Shown in pieces: positions 23,917 through 33,350 of a DNA stretch of 64,000 nucleotides (its first letter is position 1; each line of letters starts with the position of its first letter). Both the position numbers and the translations under genes were made by a program. The DNA lies in the NCBI RefSeq assembly GCF_026626635.1, contig NZ_JAPNKA010000001.1, positions 7,254,001-7,318,000 of the forward strand, given 5' to 3'. The notes under the pieces are model-generated. The model was not told the origin of the DNA, searched no databases, and saw nothing but the letters and a program-made list of their open reading frames with translations. Source of the DNA: Archangium lansingense. GTDB lineage: Bacteria; Myxococcota; Myxococcia; Myxococcales; Myxococcaceae.

Positions 23917-24291
23917 ATGGATACCTCCTCTCAGCCTTCGACCGACAAGCCCTCCCAGTTCACGCTCGAAAACACCCACATGGCGGCGACGCGGACCCTG
24001 CTCTCGATGGTAAGGACAGGAGCGGCAATCTCAGGCGGTGGCGCGCTCGTCACCGAATTGCTCGTCAAGGGATGGCCACGCTGGGTGGTGCTCACCCTCT
24101 CCTCCGCCTTCGTCATCCTTGGTTACGCGCTGATGTGGTCGGCATTGAAGAAGGGCCGGCAGTTGCGGGTGCGGCTCGAGCGCGAGCAGCCCGGAGAGGG
24201 ATTTCTCCTCCCACTCGGAGAGGTCACGGTCTGGACGGCGACCCTGCAGATTCTGATCGTGACAGTGCTGGTGCTCTACATCCTCGGCTGA
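23917..24291 (+). CDS. DUF202 / YidH-like small membrane protein
   Basis: 124 residues. LENTHMAATRTLLSMVRTG is the family's N-terminal signature, and three hydrophobic helices follow (ISGGGALVTELL, WVVLTLSSAFVILGYALMW, TLQILIVTVLVLYILG). Function unknown; in yeast and bacteria relatives are linked to polyphosphate-associated or stress membranes. A GCCCT-TCG-AGGGC hairpin at 24301-24313 lies just after the stop. The start is the first Met before the motif; a longer frame upstream lacks support. Confidence 0.7.
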   Translation: MDTSSQPSTDKPSQFTLENTHMAATRTLLSMVRTGAAISGGGALVTELLVKGWPRWVVLTLSSAFVILGYALMWSALKKGRQLRVRLEREQPGEGFLLPLGEVTVWTATLQILIVTVLVLYILG

Positions 24292-24515
24292 CGAAGGAAC
24301 GCCCTTCGAGGGCTTGGCCGGCCACCCGGCACTACCTGCCCCGCGTCAATAATTCCTCCCGGGGTGGCCATCGGCACAGGCGTTATCTACCTTCAGTGAC
24401 GTACCGGCCCGCCACCGAGGACACGGAATATCAGCGCGGGCCTCGAACGTCGCCCGGCTTGTCGAACACAGCGGGGGGCGGGCTGTCGGGCGCCGGTTTG
24501 AATGGAGGCATGGAC
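24292..24515. other. Intergenic region before the glycolytic genes
   Basis: 224 bp. A short hairpin (24301-24313) closes the DUF202 unit. The middle is AT-richer (GTCAATAATTCCTCC, GTTATCTACC) and is the likely promoter zone for the lactate dehydrogenase operon, without well-defined hexamers. Confidence 0.3.
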
Positions 24516-25568
24516 ATGCTCACCGCTGTCTATGACACAAAGCCTTACGACAAGGAGCATCTGCTCGCGGCGGCTTCTCGGGACACGCTCCAATGGCAGT
24601 TCTGGGACTTCCGGCTCAGCGCCGAGACCGCGCGGACCGCGAGCGGGGCCCAGGCCGTCTGTGTTTTCGTGAACGACGCGATAGACCGGCCGTGCCTGCA
24701 AACGCTCGGTGAGCTGGGCGTGAAGCTGCTGGCCCTCCGTTGCACGGGGTACAACAACGTTGACCTCAGCGCCGCACAGGAGGCGGGCATCACTGTCACT
24801 CGCGTGCCCGTGTACTCCCCCTACGCCGTGGCCGAGCACGCAGTGAGCCTGCTGCTGACGCTCAATCGGAGGATTCACCGCGCATTCAACCGCGTACGCG
24901 AGCAGAACTTCTCGCTGAACGGCCTGGTCGGCTTCGACTTGCACGGCAAGACGGCTGGGATATTCGGCACCGGCAAGATCGGCCGCATCACCGCCCAGAT
25001 CCTGCGCGGCTTTGGCATGCGCATCCTGGCCTTCGACGCGTTCCCAGCGTCCGAGTGGGCACGGCAGAATGGCGTGGAGTACGTCGACGCCAGAACCCTC
25101 GCTCACGAGAGCGATGTCATCTCGCTCCACATTCCGCTGACGCCCGAGACCCGGCACATCATCCGCGATGAAACCCTGGAGCTGATGAAGCCGGGGGTCA
25201 TCCTGATCAACGTGAGCCGCGGCGCCCTGATCGACACCACCGCGCTGATCGCCGCATTGAAGGCCGACAAACTGGGCGGCGTGGCGCTGGACGTCTACGA
25301 GGAGGAGGAAGGCGTCTTCTTCGAGGACCTGTCCGGTCAGGTGCTCCAGGACGATGAGCTGGCGCGGCTCCTGACGTTCCCCAAGGTCCTGGTCACCGCC
25401 CACCAGGCGTTCCTGACCCAGGAGGCCCTGAACGACATCGCCCGGACGACGGTGGCGAACCTGGAAGCCTTGAACGCGGGCCGTCCCTTCGTCGACGGTT
25501 CCGTGCTGACCGAAGGCCGCCCCCTCGTCACCAGCTCCGTGCTGACCGAGGGTCCTGCTGTCCATTAG
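24516..25568 (+). CDS. ldhA: D-lactate dehydrogenase (NAD-dependent 2-hydroxyacid dehydrogenase)
   Basis: 350 residues from ATG 24516, seven bases after GGAGG. AVYDTKPYDKEHL at the N-terminus, the Rossmann motif TAGIFGTGKIGRITAQILRG, INVSRGALIDTTAL with the substrate Arg, DVYEEEEGVFFEDLSG with the catalytic Glu region, and VLVTAHQAFLTQEAL with the catalytic His are all as in fermentative LdhA. It reduces pyruvate to D-lactate and regenerates NAD. The C-terminus is extended by about 25 residues with a small repeat (SVLTEGRPLV, SVLTEGPAV). Followed by pyruvate kinase 47 bp later: first gene of a five-gene glycolytic/fermentative run. Confidence 0.9.
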   Translation: MLTAVYDTKPYDKEHLLAAASRDTLQWQFWDFRLSAETARTASGAQAVCVFVNDAIDRPCLQTLGELGVKLLALRCTGYNNVDLSAAQEAGITVTRVPVYSPYAVAEHAVSLLLTLNRRIHRAFNRVREQNFSLNGLVGFDLHGKTAGIFGTGKIGRITAQILRGFGMRILAFDAFPASEWARQNGVEYVDARTLAHESDVISLHIPLTPETRHIIRDETLELMKPGVILINVSRGALIDTTALIAALKADKLGGVALDVYEEEEGVFFEDLSGQVLQDDELARLLTFPKVLVTAHQAFLTQEALNDIARTTVANLEALNAGRPFVDGSVLTEGRPLVTSSVLTEGPAVH

Positions 25569-25615
25569 CGGAGCGGAGTTTCGGGAAACCCTGTCCGATT
25601 CAAGCTGGAGGCTCC

Positions 25616-27076
25616 ATGTCTCTCCCTGACCAGAAGACCAAAATCGTTGCGACGATCGGACCGGCGTCCGACAAGCCCGAGGTGCTCGAGCGGATGATCG
25701 CCGCCGGGTTGAACATCGCACGGCTGAACTTCTCACACGGCGATTTCACGTCGCACGCCGCGACGATTGCCCGCCTCCGGGCGGCGGAGAAGGCCGTGGG
25801 ACGCCCGGTCACCATCATGGCGGATCTGCCCGGACCCAAGATGCGGATCGGCAAGATCGACCCGGAGCCGATCAACCTCGTGGCGAACGACCGCTTCACC
25901 TTGACCACGGAGCAGATCACCGGCAACGCGAAACGCGTCTCGATGAGCTTCGAGAAGCTGCCGAAGGTGGTCAAACCCGGCGACCGCCTGTTCCTGAACG
26001 ATGGGCTGGTCCAACTCGTCGTCGAGCGCGTGACGGGCAACGACGTGGAGTGCGTGGTGGCGGTGGGCGGCGAGCTTCGTTCCCGCAAGGGGCTGAATCT
26101 CCCGGGGATCCACCTGGGAATCAGCGCCTTCACCGACCGGGACCACGCCTGCCTCAACTTCGCCCTGGAGCACGGCGTGGACGCTGTCAGCCAATCCTTC
26201 GTGGAGACGGCGGCGGACATCGGGGTTGTGCGCGAGGCGGCCGCCGCGCGCGGGAAGCAACCCTTCATCATCGCCAAGATCGAGCGCGCTGGCGCCATCC
26301 AGCACATCGAAGAGATCCTGGCCGCCGCTGACGGAATCATGGTGGCGCGCGGAGACCTGGGCGTCGAGGTGCCAATCCAGGAGGTTGCATTGCTCCAGAA
26401 GCAGCTGATCGCCATGGCGAACCTCGCGGGCAAGCCGGTCATCACCGCCACGCAGATGCTCGAGTCCATGGTGTCCAGCCGCCTCCCGACGCGCGCGGAG
26501 GCTTCGGATGTGGCCAACGCGATCCTCGATGGCACCGACTGCGTCATGCTGTCCGCCGAGTCGGCCATGGGCCTCTATCCGGTGGAGGCCGTCGCGATGC
26601 TGGCGAACATCGCGGCCACGACCGAGGCGAAGCGCCCGGCCAGCCGGCTTGTCCACCTGCGGGCGGACTCCCCCGGCTACAAGGCGACGACGGCGGCGGA
26701 AGCCATTTCGTCGGTCGTGGAAGACGCGCTGCAGACAGCCCCGTGCGCGGCGGTAGTGGTGCCGACGCAGAGTGGGACGACCGCCCGGATGATCTCCCGG
26801 TTCAAGCCAGAGGTGTGGGTGGTCGCGGTGACCAGCGACCCGGAGGTCTGCCGTGGCCTAGCCTTCTCTTACGGGGTGCTGGCCGTCCTGCAACCGGACG
26901 AGCCGGCGGACTGGCAAAGGTTTTCGCTGGACTGGGTCCGCCGGCAGCAGGTCGCCGGACCGCTGGTCATGCTCGTCTCGGGGCCCTCGAAGAGCGACCC
27001 GCGGGCGAACTACCGCCTCGAGTTCATCAATACCGGCGAGCGGGTCTCCGCGTCTGGAGTGGAAGCTCTGCAATGA
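25616..27076 (+). CDS. pyk: Pyruvate kinase
   Basis: 486 residues. KIVATIGPASDKPEVLERMI, ARLNFSHGDF, ADLPGPKMRIG, the catalytic Lys in IIAKIERAGAI, MVARGDLGVEVP and the TATQMLESM substrate loop are all present. The C-terminal domain (SVVEDALQTAPCAAVVVPTQSGTTARMISRF) has the usual allosteric fold. Converts phosphoenolpyruvate and ADP to pyruvate and ATP. It sits between the lactate dehydrogenase and alcohol dehydrogenase genes, so pyruvate made here can go straight to lactate. Confidence 0.95.
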   Translation: MSLPDQKTKIVATIGPASDKPEVLERMIAAGLNIARLNFSHGDFTSHAATIARLRAAEKAVGRPVTIMADLPGPKMRIGKIDPEPINLVANDRFTLTTEQITGNAKRVSMSFEKLPKVVKPGDRLFLNDGLVQLVVERVTGNDVECVVAVGGELRSRKGLNLPGIHLGISAFTDRDHACLNFALEHGVDAVSQSFVETAADIGVVREAAAARGKQPFIIAKIERAGAIQHIEEILAAADGIMVARGDLGVEVPIQEVALLQKQLIAMANLAGKPVITATQMLESMVSSRLPTRAEASDVANAILDGTDCVMLSAESAMGLYPVEAVAMLANIAATTEAKRPASRLVHLRADSPGYKATTAAEAISSVVEDALQTAPCAAVVVPTQSGTTARMISRFKPEVWVVAVTSDPEVCRGLAFSYGVLAVLQPDEPADWQRFSLDWVRRQQVAGPLVMLVSGPSKSDPRANYRLEFINTGERVSASGVEALQ

Positions 27077-27163
27077 CAGGTTCGACCCCCGCAAGCTCGT
27101 ACCACTCGTCATCGCGGAGGGCCGTCCCTAGTTTCATCGAGAACTCTTCGGGGAGCACGAGCC

Positions 27164-28249
27164 ATGGCACAAGCAGTCACCCGGCAACGAGAAGAGGCAA
27201 TGCGGGGCGTGATCCTGCCGGGCAACAGGACGGTGGACTTCAGGGAAATCCCCATCCCCCAGCCGCAGCACGGACAGGTGCTGGTCAAGGTGATGGCCTC
27301 GGCCATCTGCGGCAGCGACATCCGCGCCATCTATCGGGCTCACATCGGAGAAGGGGCCGAGCGCTACACCCCTGGCATGATCGCCGGACACGAGCCTTGC
27401 GGGCAGATCGCGGCGGTCGGACCGGGTTGTCAGGCACTGAAGGTCGGCGACCGCGTGTCTGTCTATCATATCAGCGGCTGTGGGGTCTGCGACGACTGCC
27501 GCCACGGCTATCAAATCAGTTGCACCAGCCCGGTGCGGGCGGCGTATGGCTGGCAAAGGCACGGAGGCCATGCACCGTGGATGCTGGCGGACGAGCGCGA
27601 CTGCATCCCGATGCCCGCGAGTCTGACATACGTTGACGGCGCCATGTGCGCTTGCGGTGTCGGTACCGCATGGGAGGCCCTGACGCGGATAGGCGTCAAC
27701 GGCGGCGACGCCCTGCTGATAACTGGCCTGGGGCCGGTCGGCATGGGCGTGGCGATGCTGGGCAAGGCGTTGGGAGCCAACAAGGTCATTGGGACAGAAA
27801 TGTCGGCGATGCGGCGAAAAATGGCCCTGGACCTCGGCCTGGTCGACGAGGCCCTGGACGTGGATGACAAAACGCTGGCCCGGATCAAGGACCTCACCCG
27901 CGGCCGGGGATGCGAAGCCAGCATCGATTGCTCGGGGAGCGCAGGGGGGAGATTGCTGGCCCTGCAAGGCACGCGGCAGTGGGGGCGATGCGCGTTCGTC
28001 GGTGAAGGCGGCAAGATTGAGTTCGATGTCTCGCCATTGCTGATTCATCCGCAGATCACGTTGTTCGGGTCCTGGGTGACGTCGCTCAAGCATATGAGCG
28101 ATCTCCTGGACCACCTCGACCGATGGGGGCTGCACCCGGAGAAGATCTGCACGACCCGCTTGCCGCTGAGCGAGGCGGCGCGCGGCTACAAGATGGCCGA
28201 CCAGGGCGAGGCCGCCAAGGTGTGCTTCGTTTTCGACGGCGGAGTTTGA
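27164..28249 (+). CDS. Zinc-dependent alcohol/polyol dehydrogenase (MDR family)
   Basis: 361 residues. Catalytic zinc ligands in ICGSDIR and GHEPCG; structural zinc site GCGVCDDCRHGYQISC; NAD-binding LLITGLGPVGMGVAMLGKALG. This places it among threonine/sorbitol/alcohol dehydrogenases of the medium-chain family; the substrate cannot be decided. Glucokinase follows after 15 bp on the same strand. In this setting it may reoxidise NADH or feed a sugar alcohol into glycolysis. An internal ATG at residue 13 (MRGVILPG) is a possible alternative start. Confidence 0.8.
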   Translation: MAQAVTRQREEAMRGVILPGNRTVDFREIPIPQPQHGQVLVKVMASAICGSDIRAIYRAHIGEGAERYTPGMIAGHEPCGQIAAVGPGCQALKVGDRVSVYHISGCGVCDDCRHGYQISCTSPVRAAYGWQRHGGHAPWMLADERDCIPMPASLTYVDGAMCACGVGTAWEALTRIGVNGGDALLITGLGPVGMGVAMLGKALGANKVIGTEMSAMRRKMALDLGLVDEALDVDDKTLARIKDLTRGRGCEASIDCSGSAGGRLLALQGTRQWGRCAFVGEGGKIEFDVSPLLIHPQITLFGSWVTSLKHMSDLLDHLDRWGLHPEKICTTRLPLSEAARGYKMADQGEAAKVCFVFDGGV

Positions 28250-28264
28250 GAGGAGCAACGCCGT

Positions 28265-29242
28265 ATGCTGGTACTTGCCGGAGATGTAGGCGGAACGAAG
28301 ACCGCGCTCGCCTTGGCGCAAGGCGGAACCATCATCGAGCGGCGCGTCTTTCCGAGCGCCGCGTACACGAGCCTCGAAGCACTGGTGAGCGAGTTCCTGG
28401 GCCAGCGGGGCAAGGAAATCTCGCGGGCGTGCTTTGGCATCGCCGGTCCGGTGAGTGAGGACAGCGTCCGGACCACCAACCTGCGCTGGGTCGTCGAGGC
28501 GAGGAGCCTCGAACGCACCCTCAGGGTGCCGCGCGTCACCCTGGTCAACGATTTTCATGCCCTGGCCATTGGGATTACCGTTCTGCCCGCGTCCGACCTC
28601 GCCGTCCTGAACGACTCGCCGTCGGATCCCAAAGGGCCGTGGGTGTTGATCGGCGCTGGGACCGGGCTCGGAGAGGCGGTAGTCGTCCACACGGGGAACG
28701 GCTACGAGGTGATCGCCTCCGAAGGCGGCCATACGGACTTCGCGCCACGAAACGAGCTGGAGATCGATCTGCTGAGGTTCCTGTTGAAGAGGCACGAGCG
28801 CGTCTCCTATGAGCGGATCATCTGCGGGCGCGGGCTGGTGGCGCTCTACGAGTTCATGCGTGGCCGCTCTCCCGAGGCCGAATCCTCCGCGGTGCGCGAG
28901 GAGATTGCCCGCTCGTCCGGCGACGCCGCCCCGATCATCTCCGGCCACGGGCTCGCCGGCGACGACCCACTCTGCACACAGGTGCTATCGCTGTTCGTCT
29001 CCATCTACGGCGCGGAAGCGGGGAATCTCGCGCTCAAGGTCGTGGCGCGCGGCGGGGTCTTCATCGCGGGAGGAATCGCCCCGAAGATCCTGCCCAAGCT
29101 CCTCGACGGAACCTTCCGCTCCTCCTTCGTCGCCAAGGGCCGGCTCAGCCCCCTGCTCGAGGCGACACCGGTGAAGGTCGTGCTCAACAGCGACGCCGGA
29201 CTGCTCGGCGCAGCGGCGCTGGCGGCCCGCCTTGCCCTCTAG
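28265..29242 (+). CDS. glk: Glucokinase (Glk family)
   Basis: 325 residues. LAGDVGGTKTALALA (phosphate 1), ACFGIAGPVSED, VTLVNDFHALAIG with the catalytic Asp, WVLIGAGTGLGEA (phosphate 2), ASEGGHTDFAPRNELEIDLL and YERIICGRGL are the signatures of the bacterial GlkA family rather than ROK kinases. Phosphorylates glucose with ATP, presumably glucose set free by the GH15 enzyme encoded nearby. Closely spaced after the alcohol dehydrogenase gene; phosphofructokinase follows at 81 bp. Confidence 0.92.
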   Translation: MLVLAGDVGGTKTALALAQGGTIIERRVFPSAAYTSLEALVSEFLGQRGKEISRACFGIAGPVSEDSVRTTNLRWVVEARSLERTLRVPRVTLVNDFHALAIGITVLPASDLAVLNDSPSDPKGPWVLIGAGTGLGEAVVVHTGNGYEVIASEGGHTDFAPRNELEIDLLRFLLKRHERVSYERIICGRGLVALYEFMRGRSPEAESSAVREEIARSSGDAAPIISGHGLAGDDPLCTQVLSLFVSIYGAEAGNLALKVVARGGVFIAGGIAPKILPKLLDGTFRSSFVAKGRLSPLLEATPVKVVLNSDAGLLGAAALAARLAL

Positions 29243-29322
29243 CCGCCGGTAAGCCCTTTCCTTGTCCAAGGAGGGGACGATGGCCAACATGAACAGTGGC
29301 TGACATGAAGGGGAGGCAGGGC

Positions 29323-30420
29323 ATGCTTGACCCCAAAAGAATCAAGCGAATCGCAATCAATACCGGAGGCGGTGACGCGCCGGGTCTCAACGCCGTCATC
29401 CGAGCGGCCACCCTGGCGGCGATCGAACGCGGCTGGGAGGTCTACGGCATCCGCCACGGCTACCGCGGCCTCATCGACACCAAGGAGCTCATCCCGCTGA
29501 CCCGCGACACCGTGCGCGGTATCACGCACCTGGGCGGCACCATCCTGGGCACCGCCAACAAGGGCAACCCCTTCGAGTATCCCATCCAGACACCGGAGGG
29601 CGTACGGCTCACCGACATCTCCGACAAGGTGGTCGAGAACTTCCGCGCGAAGCAGCTCGACGCGCTCATCTGCATCGGCGGAGACGGCTCGATGCGCCTC
29701 GCGCAGAAGTTCATCAAGAAGGGCATCCCCATCGTCGGAGTGCCGAAGACGATCGACAACGATCTCTCGGGCACGGTGACGACGTTCGGCTTCGACACCG
29801 CGGTGAGCACGGCAACCGACGCCATCGACAAGCTGCACTCCACCGCCGAGGCGCACGAGCGGGTGATGGTCGTCGAGGTGATGGGCCGGTACGCGGGCTG
29901 GATCGCCCTGGCTTCGGGCGTCGCCGGGACCGCCGATGTCATCCTCATGCCGGAGATCCCGTTCGACCTCGAGAAGGTCTCCGAGAAGGTCATGCAGCGC
30001 GAGCGCGCCGGCCGCCACTTCTCCATCGTGGTGGTCGCCGAGGGCGCCACGCCCAAAGGTGGACAGTTGATGGTCCGCGGCCCCAAGGAAGCGGGCCGTG
30101 AGGTCCTGCTCGGCGGCATTGGCCAGTATGTCGCCGAAGAGATCACGCGAAGGACGGGCAAGGAGACGCGCAGCCTGGTGCTCGGGCACTTGCAGCGTGG
30201 CGGCGGCCCCACGACTTTCGATCGACTCATCGCCTTGCGCTTCGGCGCCGCGGCGGTGCGCACCCTCGCGGAGGGGCAGGTCGACGTGATGGTCGTGCTC
30301 GACCCTCCAACGGTGAGGAGCATCCCACTCGCCTCGGCTATTGAACGAATGAGAACCGTGCCGCTCGACAGCGACACCGTTCTCACCGCGCGAGCGTTGG
30401 GAATCAACCTGGGCGACTGA
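29323..30420 (+). CDS. pfkA: 6-phosphofructokinase (group III / mixed-type signature)
   Basis: 365 residues from ATG 29323 (GGAGG six bases upstream; an earlier GTG at 29296 is less likely). INTGGGDAPGLNAVIRA, ICIGGDGSMRLAQKF, VGVPKTIDNDLSGT, FDTAVSTATDAID and VEVMGRYAGWIALASG define the family. GGDGS is the ATP-type phosphate-donor motif, while Lys in PKTIDND is usual in PPi-dependent and group III enzymes, where ATP enzymes have Gly. The donor is therefore probably ATP but should be tested. Last of the glycolytic set. Confidence 0.9.
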   Translation: MLDPKRIKRIAINTGGGDAPGLNAVIRAATLAAIERGWEVYGIRHGYRGLIDTKELIPLTRDTVRGITHLGGTILGTANKGNPFEYPIQTPEGVRLTDISDKVVENFRAKQLDALICIGGDGSMRLAQKFIKKGIPIVGVPKTIDNDLSGTVTTFGFDTAVSTATDAIDKLHSTAEAHERVMVVEVMGRYAGWIALASGVAGTADVILMPEIPFDLEKVSEKVMQRERAGRHFSIVVVAEGATPKGGQLMVRGPKEAGREVLLGGIGQYVAEEITRRTGKETRSLVLGHLQRGGGPTTFDRLIALRFGAAAVRTLAEGQVDVMVVLDPPTVRSIPLASAIERMRTVPLDSDTVLTARALGINLGD

Positions 30421-30666
30421 ACCCCTGGGCAGGCCTCCCGCTGGGCGCGGAGTCACAGAAGCCTGTCGCGCTTCTGCATATTTGGAGATTCAGGACGCTC
30501 GCATGGCCAGGCATGGCGGGTGGTGGACACAACCTCGGGCCGGGAGAAACAGGTTCTTGCATGCACGAACAGCCACGGGCAAATGTCACCGTGGGGGAGA
30601 AGGCAGACCTATCCGGGCGTGATCGCTGACACACCCACCCTACTCCCACCACAGGGGGATTCAGGT
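30421..30666. other. Intergenic region before the efflux operon
   Basis: 246 bp. Contains an imperfect 18 bp palindrome, GTTCTTGCATGCACGAAC, at 30553-30570, a candidate operator for the downstream export genes. No gene. Confidence 0.35.
30553..30570. promoter_or_regulatory. Imperfect palindrome, possible operator
   Basis: GTTCTTGCATGCACGAAC: two half-sites GTTC-T/G-TGCA around a TGCA core with one mismatched pair. About 100 bp before the outer-membrane factor gene, where TetR/MarR-type repressors of efflux genes often bind. No regulator gene is nearby. Confidence 0.25.
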
Positions 30667-32253
30667 ATGCGCGGTCACGTCGGTGCCAGACAAGCGAAGT
30701 CCAGGGGGGTTTCCTCCTTCTTCCGCGCGGCACCAATGCTCGTCGTCTTGGTGCTCGGCGGGTGTACCACCGTGGGTCCCGATTTCAAGAGGCCCGAAGT
30801 CGCATTGACCGAGAACTGGGGCGCGAAAGGCGACCCGCGGATCGCCACCCAGGCCGCCACCGACAGCCAGTGGTGGAAAGCATTCAATGATCCGACACTC
30901 AATCACCTGGTCGAACTCGCCTACCAGCAGAACCTGCCCTTGCAAGTCGCTGGCCTGAGAATCGTGGAGGCGCGTGCGCGGTTGGGCGTCGCCACCGGTC
31001 AGCAGTATCCGCAAGTGCAGGCAGCCTTCGGCAACGTGACGGCGCAGGGAATCAGCAAGAACGCAGCCAATGTGTCCGGTCTCGACACCCACTTCGTCGA
31101 TTATCAGGTGGGGTTCGATGCAGTCTGGGAGTTGGATTTCTGGGGCAGATACAGACGGGGCGTGGAAGCGGAAAGCGACAACCTGCTCGCGTCGGTCGCC
31201 GACTACCACTCCGCCCTCGTCTCGCTGACAGCGGAGGTCGCGCGAACCTATACCGTGATTCGGACCTTCGAAGTGCTCATCGAGCAAGCCCGCGAGAACG
31301 AAAGAGTTCAGCAGGAGGGCCTGCAGATTGCCGAGTCTCGCTTCCGCAACGGCGCGACCTCGGAGCTCGACGTGACCCAGGCCACCACCCTCCTGGAAAG
31401 TACCCGGGCCACCATCCCCCAGCTTCAAATCGGGCTGCAACAAGCCCGCAACGCCTTGAGCACCCTGCTGGGGCAACCGCCGGGCATGATCGACGAGCTG
31501 CTCGCGGGACCCCGGGACATTCCACAGGCCCCAGCACTCGTCGCCATCGGCGTGCCCGCGGAGATGCTGCGGCGGCGTCCCGATATCCGCGCCGCCGAGC
31601 TCATCGCCGCCGCGCAGTGTGCCCGAGTCGGCGTCGCCAAGGCGGACCTGTATCCGTCGTTCGTCCTGTTCGGCTCGGTCGGACTTCAGGCAACCAGCGG
31701 CGCAGGTGGATCCTTCAATCTGGGTGACAGCTTGTTCTATTCCATCGGCCCTCGGATTCGTTGGCCCTTCTTCAATTACGGACGCATCAAGAACGGCGTC
31801 CGCGTCGAGGATGCACGCCTTCAGCAGTTGCTCGTGGGTTACCGCAACGCCGTGCTCCTGGCGGCTCAGGAGGTGGAGAACTCCCTGGCCGGCTATCTCA
31901 ATGCCCAGGAGACCGTGGTCTTCGAACAACGGGCCGTGAGTGCCGCCCAGAGGTCGGTGGTGCTCTCCGTCGTGCAATACCGGGAAGGCGCGGTGGACTA
32001 CCAGCGCGTGCTCGACGCGCAACGCTCACTCTTGCAGCAGCAGACCAACCTGGCGCAGGCGCGTTCATCGGTCGCGACCAGCTTGATAGCCCTCTACAAG
32101 GCGTTGGGCGGAGGGTGGGAGTCGAGCCAGGACCAGCCCGTCGTCGCGGAGCCCACGCTGGACGAGATGAAGCAACGGACCAACTGGGGCGAGATGCTCT
32201 CACAACCAAGCGCGCCTGAAACCAAGAAGTCCCCAGAGCCCGCGAAGCACTAG
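30667..32253 (+). CDS. Outer-membrane efflux lipoprotein (NodT/OprM family)
   Basis: 528 residues from ATG 30667. The signal peptide ends in the lipobox LVLGGC, followed by TTVGPDFKRPEV, the family's signature after the lipidated Cys. Two repeated outer-membrane-factor domains are visible (about 60-260 and 270-470), with LRIVEARARLGVATGQQYPQV, VAWELDFWGRYRRG-like sequence, ESRFRNGATSELDVTQA and RRRPDIRAAELIAAAQ. It forms the trimeric TolC-like exit duct. Genes for the periplasmic adaptor, ABC ATPase/permease and permease follow with short gaps, so it belongs to one tripartite export operon. Confidence 0.9.
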   Translation: MRGHVGARQAKSRGVSSFFRAAPMLVVLVLGGCTTVGPDFKRPEVALTENWGAKGDPRIATQAATDSQWWKAFNDPTLNHLVELAYQQNLPLQVAGLRIVEARARLGVATGQQYPQVQAAFGNVTAQGISKNAANVSGLDTHFVDYQVGFDAVWELDFWGRYRRGVEAESDNLLASVADYHSALVSLTAEVARTYTVIRTFEVLIEQARENERVQQEGLQIAESRFRNGATSELDVTQATTLLESTRATIPQLQIGLQQARNALSTLLGQPPGMIDELLAGPRDIPQAPALVAIGVPAEMLRRRPDIRAAELIAAAQCARVGVAKADLYPSFVLFGSVGLQATSGAGGSFNLGDSLFYSIGPRIRWPFFNYGRIKNGVRVEDARLQQLLVGYRNAVLLAAQEVENSLAGYLNAQETVVFEQRAVSAAQRSVVLSVVQYREGAVDYQRVLDAQRSLLQQQTNLAQARSSVATSLIALYKALGGGWESSQDQPVVAEPTLDEMKQRTNWGEMLSQPSAPETKKSPEPAKH

Positions 32254-32263
32254 AGGGTCGACC

Positions 32264-33334
32264 GTGTCCAAGATTCTTTCGAAGAAGGGTGTCAAGTGGC
32301 TCCTGGTGGTGGGCGTCGTCGCGGTGGTTGCGCTCTTCGGCTTCCGGTACTGGAAGGGGAAGCAATCCGCGTTGCCAGACGGGATCACCTCGGGGAACGG
32401 CCGGCTGGAGGCGAAGCTCGTCGACGTGGCCGCCAAGGAACCGCTTCGGGTCCTCGAAATCCTGGCTGACGAAGGTGCTGTCGTCCAACCCGGTCAGGTG
32501 CTGGTGCGGCTGGACACCACCACCCTTCTGGCGCAACTGGCCGAGGCCCAGGAGAGCATCGCGGCTGCCCAGGAACGACTGGCGTTCTCCAGGGCCTCCA
32601 TCGTCAAGCAGAAGAGCGAGATCGAGCTCGCCGAGATCGAGCTCGAGCGTTCCCGTCGATTGGTCAAGGAAGGAGCTGGCTCGCGGCGGGAGTTCGACGT
32701 CCGCAACGCGAAGGTGGAGACGGCCAAGGCCACCCTCGCGGAAGCGGAGGCGATGCTGCAGACCTCCAAGCAACAGGTGGAGGTGGCTCGAGCAAGCGCG
32801 GCGACGATTCAGACGCGCATTGAAGATGCGACACTGAAGTCCCCCGTTCTCGGAAGAGTCCTCTATCGCCTGGCCGAACCCGGCGAGGTCCTCGCCGCCG
32901 GCGGAAAGGCGCTGACGTTGGTGAACCTGGAGGACGTCTACATGGAGATCTTCCTCCCTTCGGAGCAAGCAGCCAGCGTGGCGATTGGGGCCGAAGGGCG
33001 GATCACGCTCGATTACGCACCCGACCGCGCCGTCCCGGGAAAGGTCAGTTTCGTGTCCCCGGAGGCCCAGTTCACTCCCAAGCAGGTCGAGACGCGCAGC
33101 GAGCGGGAGAAGCTGATGTTCCGCGTCAAGATTCAGGTGCCCAGGGAATTGGCGAGCCAATACGTCGAGAACATCAAGACAGGCGTTCGAGGTGTCGGCT
33201 ACGTCAAGACCAACCCCTCCGCAGCCTGGCCTAACTGGCTTCAGAATCTCGTCGCCCCCGCACCGGGAAAGCAGCCCGCTCCTTCACCAGGAGCGCAGCC
33301 CGAGCCTGGAACGGGAGGCTCATCCGGTGGGTAA
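32264..33334 (+). CDS. yhiI: HlyD-family periplasmic adaptor
   Basis: 356 residues. One N-terminal membrane anchor (LLVVGVVAVVALFGF), then a biotinyl-lipoyl-like half (ISGNGRLEAKLVDV-type, VLEILADEGAVVQPGQVLVRLD), a long coiled-coil hairpin (about residues 85-185, LAEAQESIAAAQERLAF through LQTSKQQVEVARAS), the second lipoyl half (DATLKSPVLGRVLYRLAEPGE) and a beta-barrel domain. Connects the inner-membrane ABC unit with the outer-membrane duct. Gene order matches yhiI-rbbA-yhhJ of E. coli. Pro-rich C-terminal tail. Confidence 0.88.
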   Translation: MSKILSKKGVKWLLVVGVVAVVALFGFRYWKGKQSALPDGITSGNGRLEAKLVDVAAKEPLRVLEILADEGAVVQPGQVLVRLDTTTLLAQLAEAQESIAAAQERLAFSRASIVKQKSEIELAEIELERSRRLVKEGAGSRREFDVRNAKVETAKATLAEAEAMLQTSKQQVEVARASAATIQTRIEDATLKSPVLGRVLYRLAEPGEVLAAGGKALTLVNLEDVYMEIFLPSEQAASVAIGAEGRITLDYAPDRAVPGKVSFVSPEAQFTPKQVETRSEREKLMFRVKIQVPRELASQYVENIKTGVRGVGYVKTNPSAAWPNWLQNLVAPAPGKQPAPSPGAQPEPGTGGSSGG

Positions 33335-33350
33335 CCCTGGAGACTCAGCC

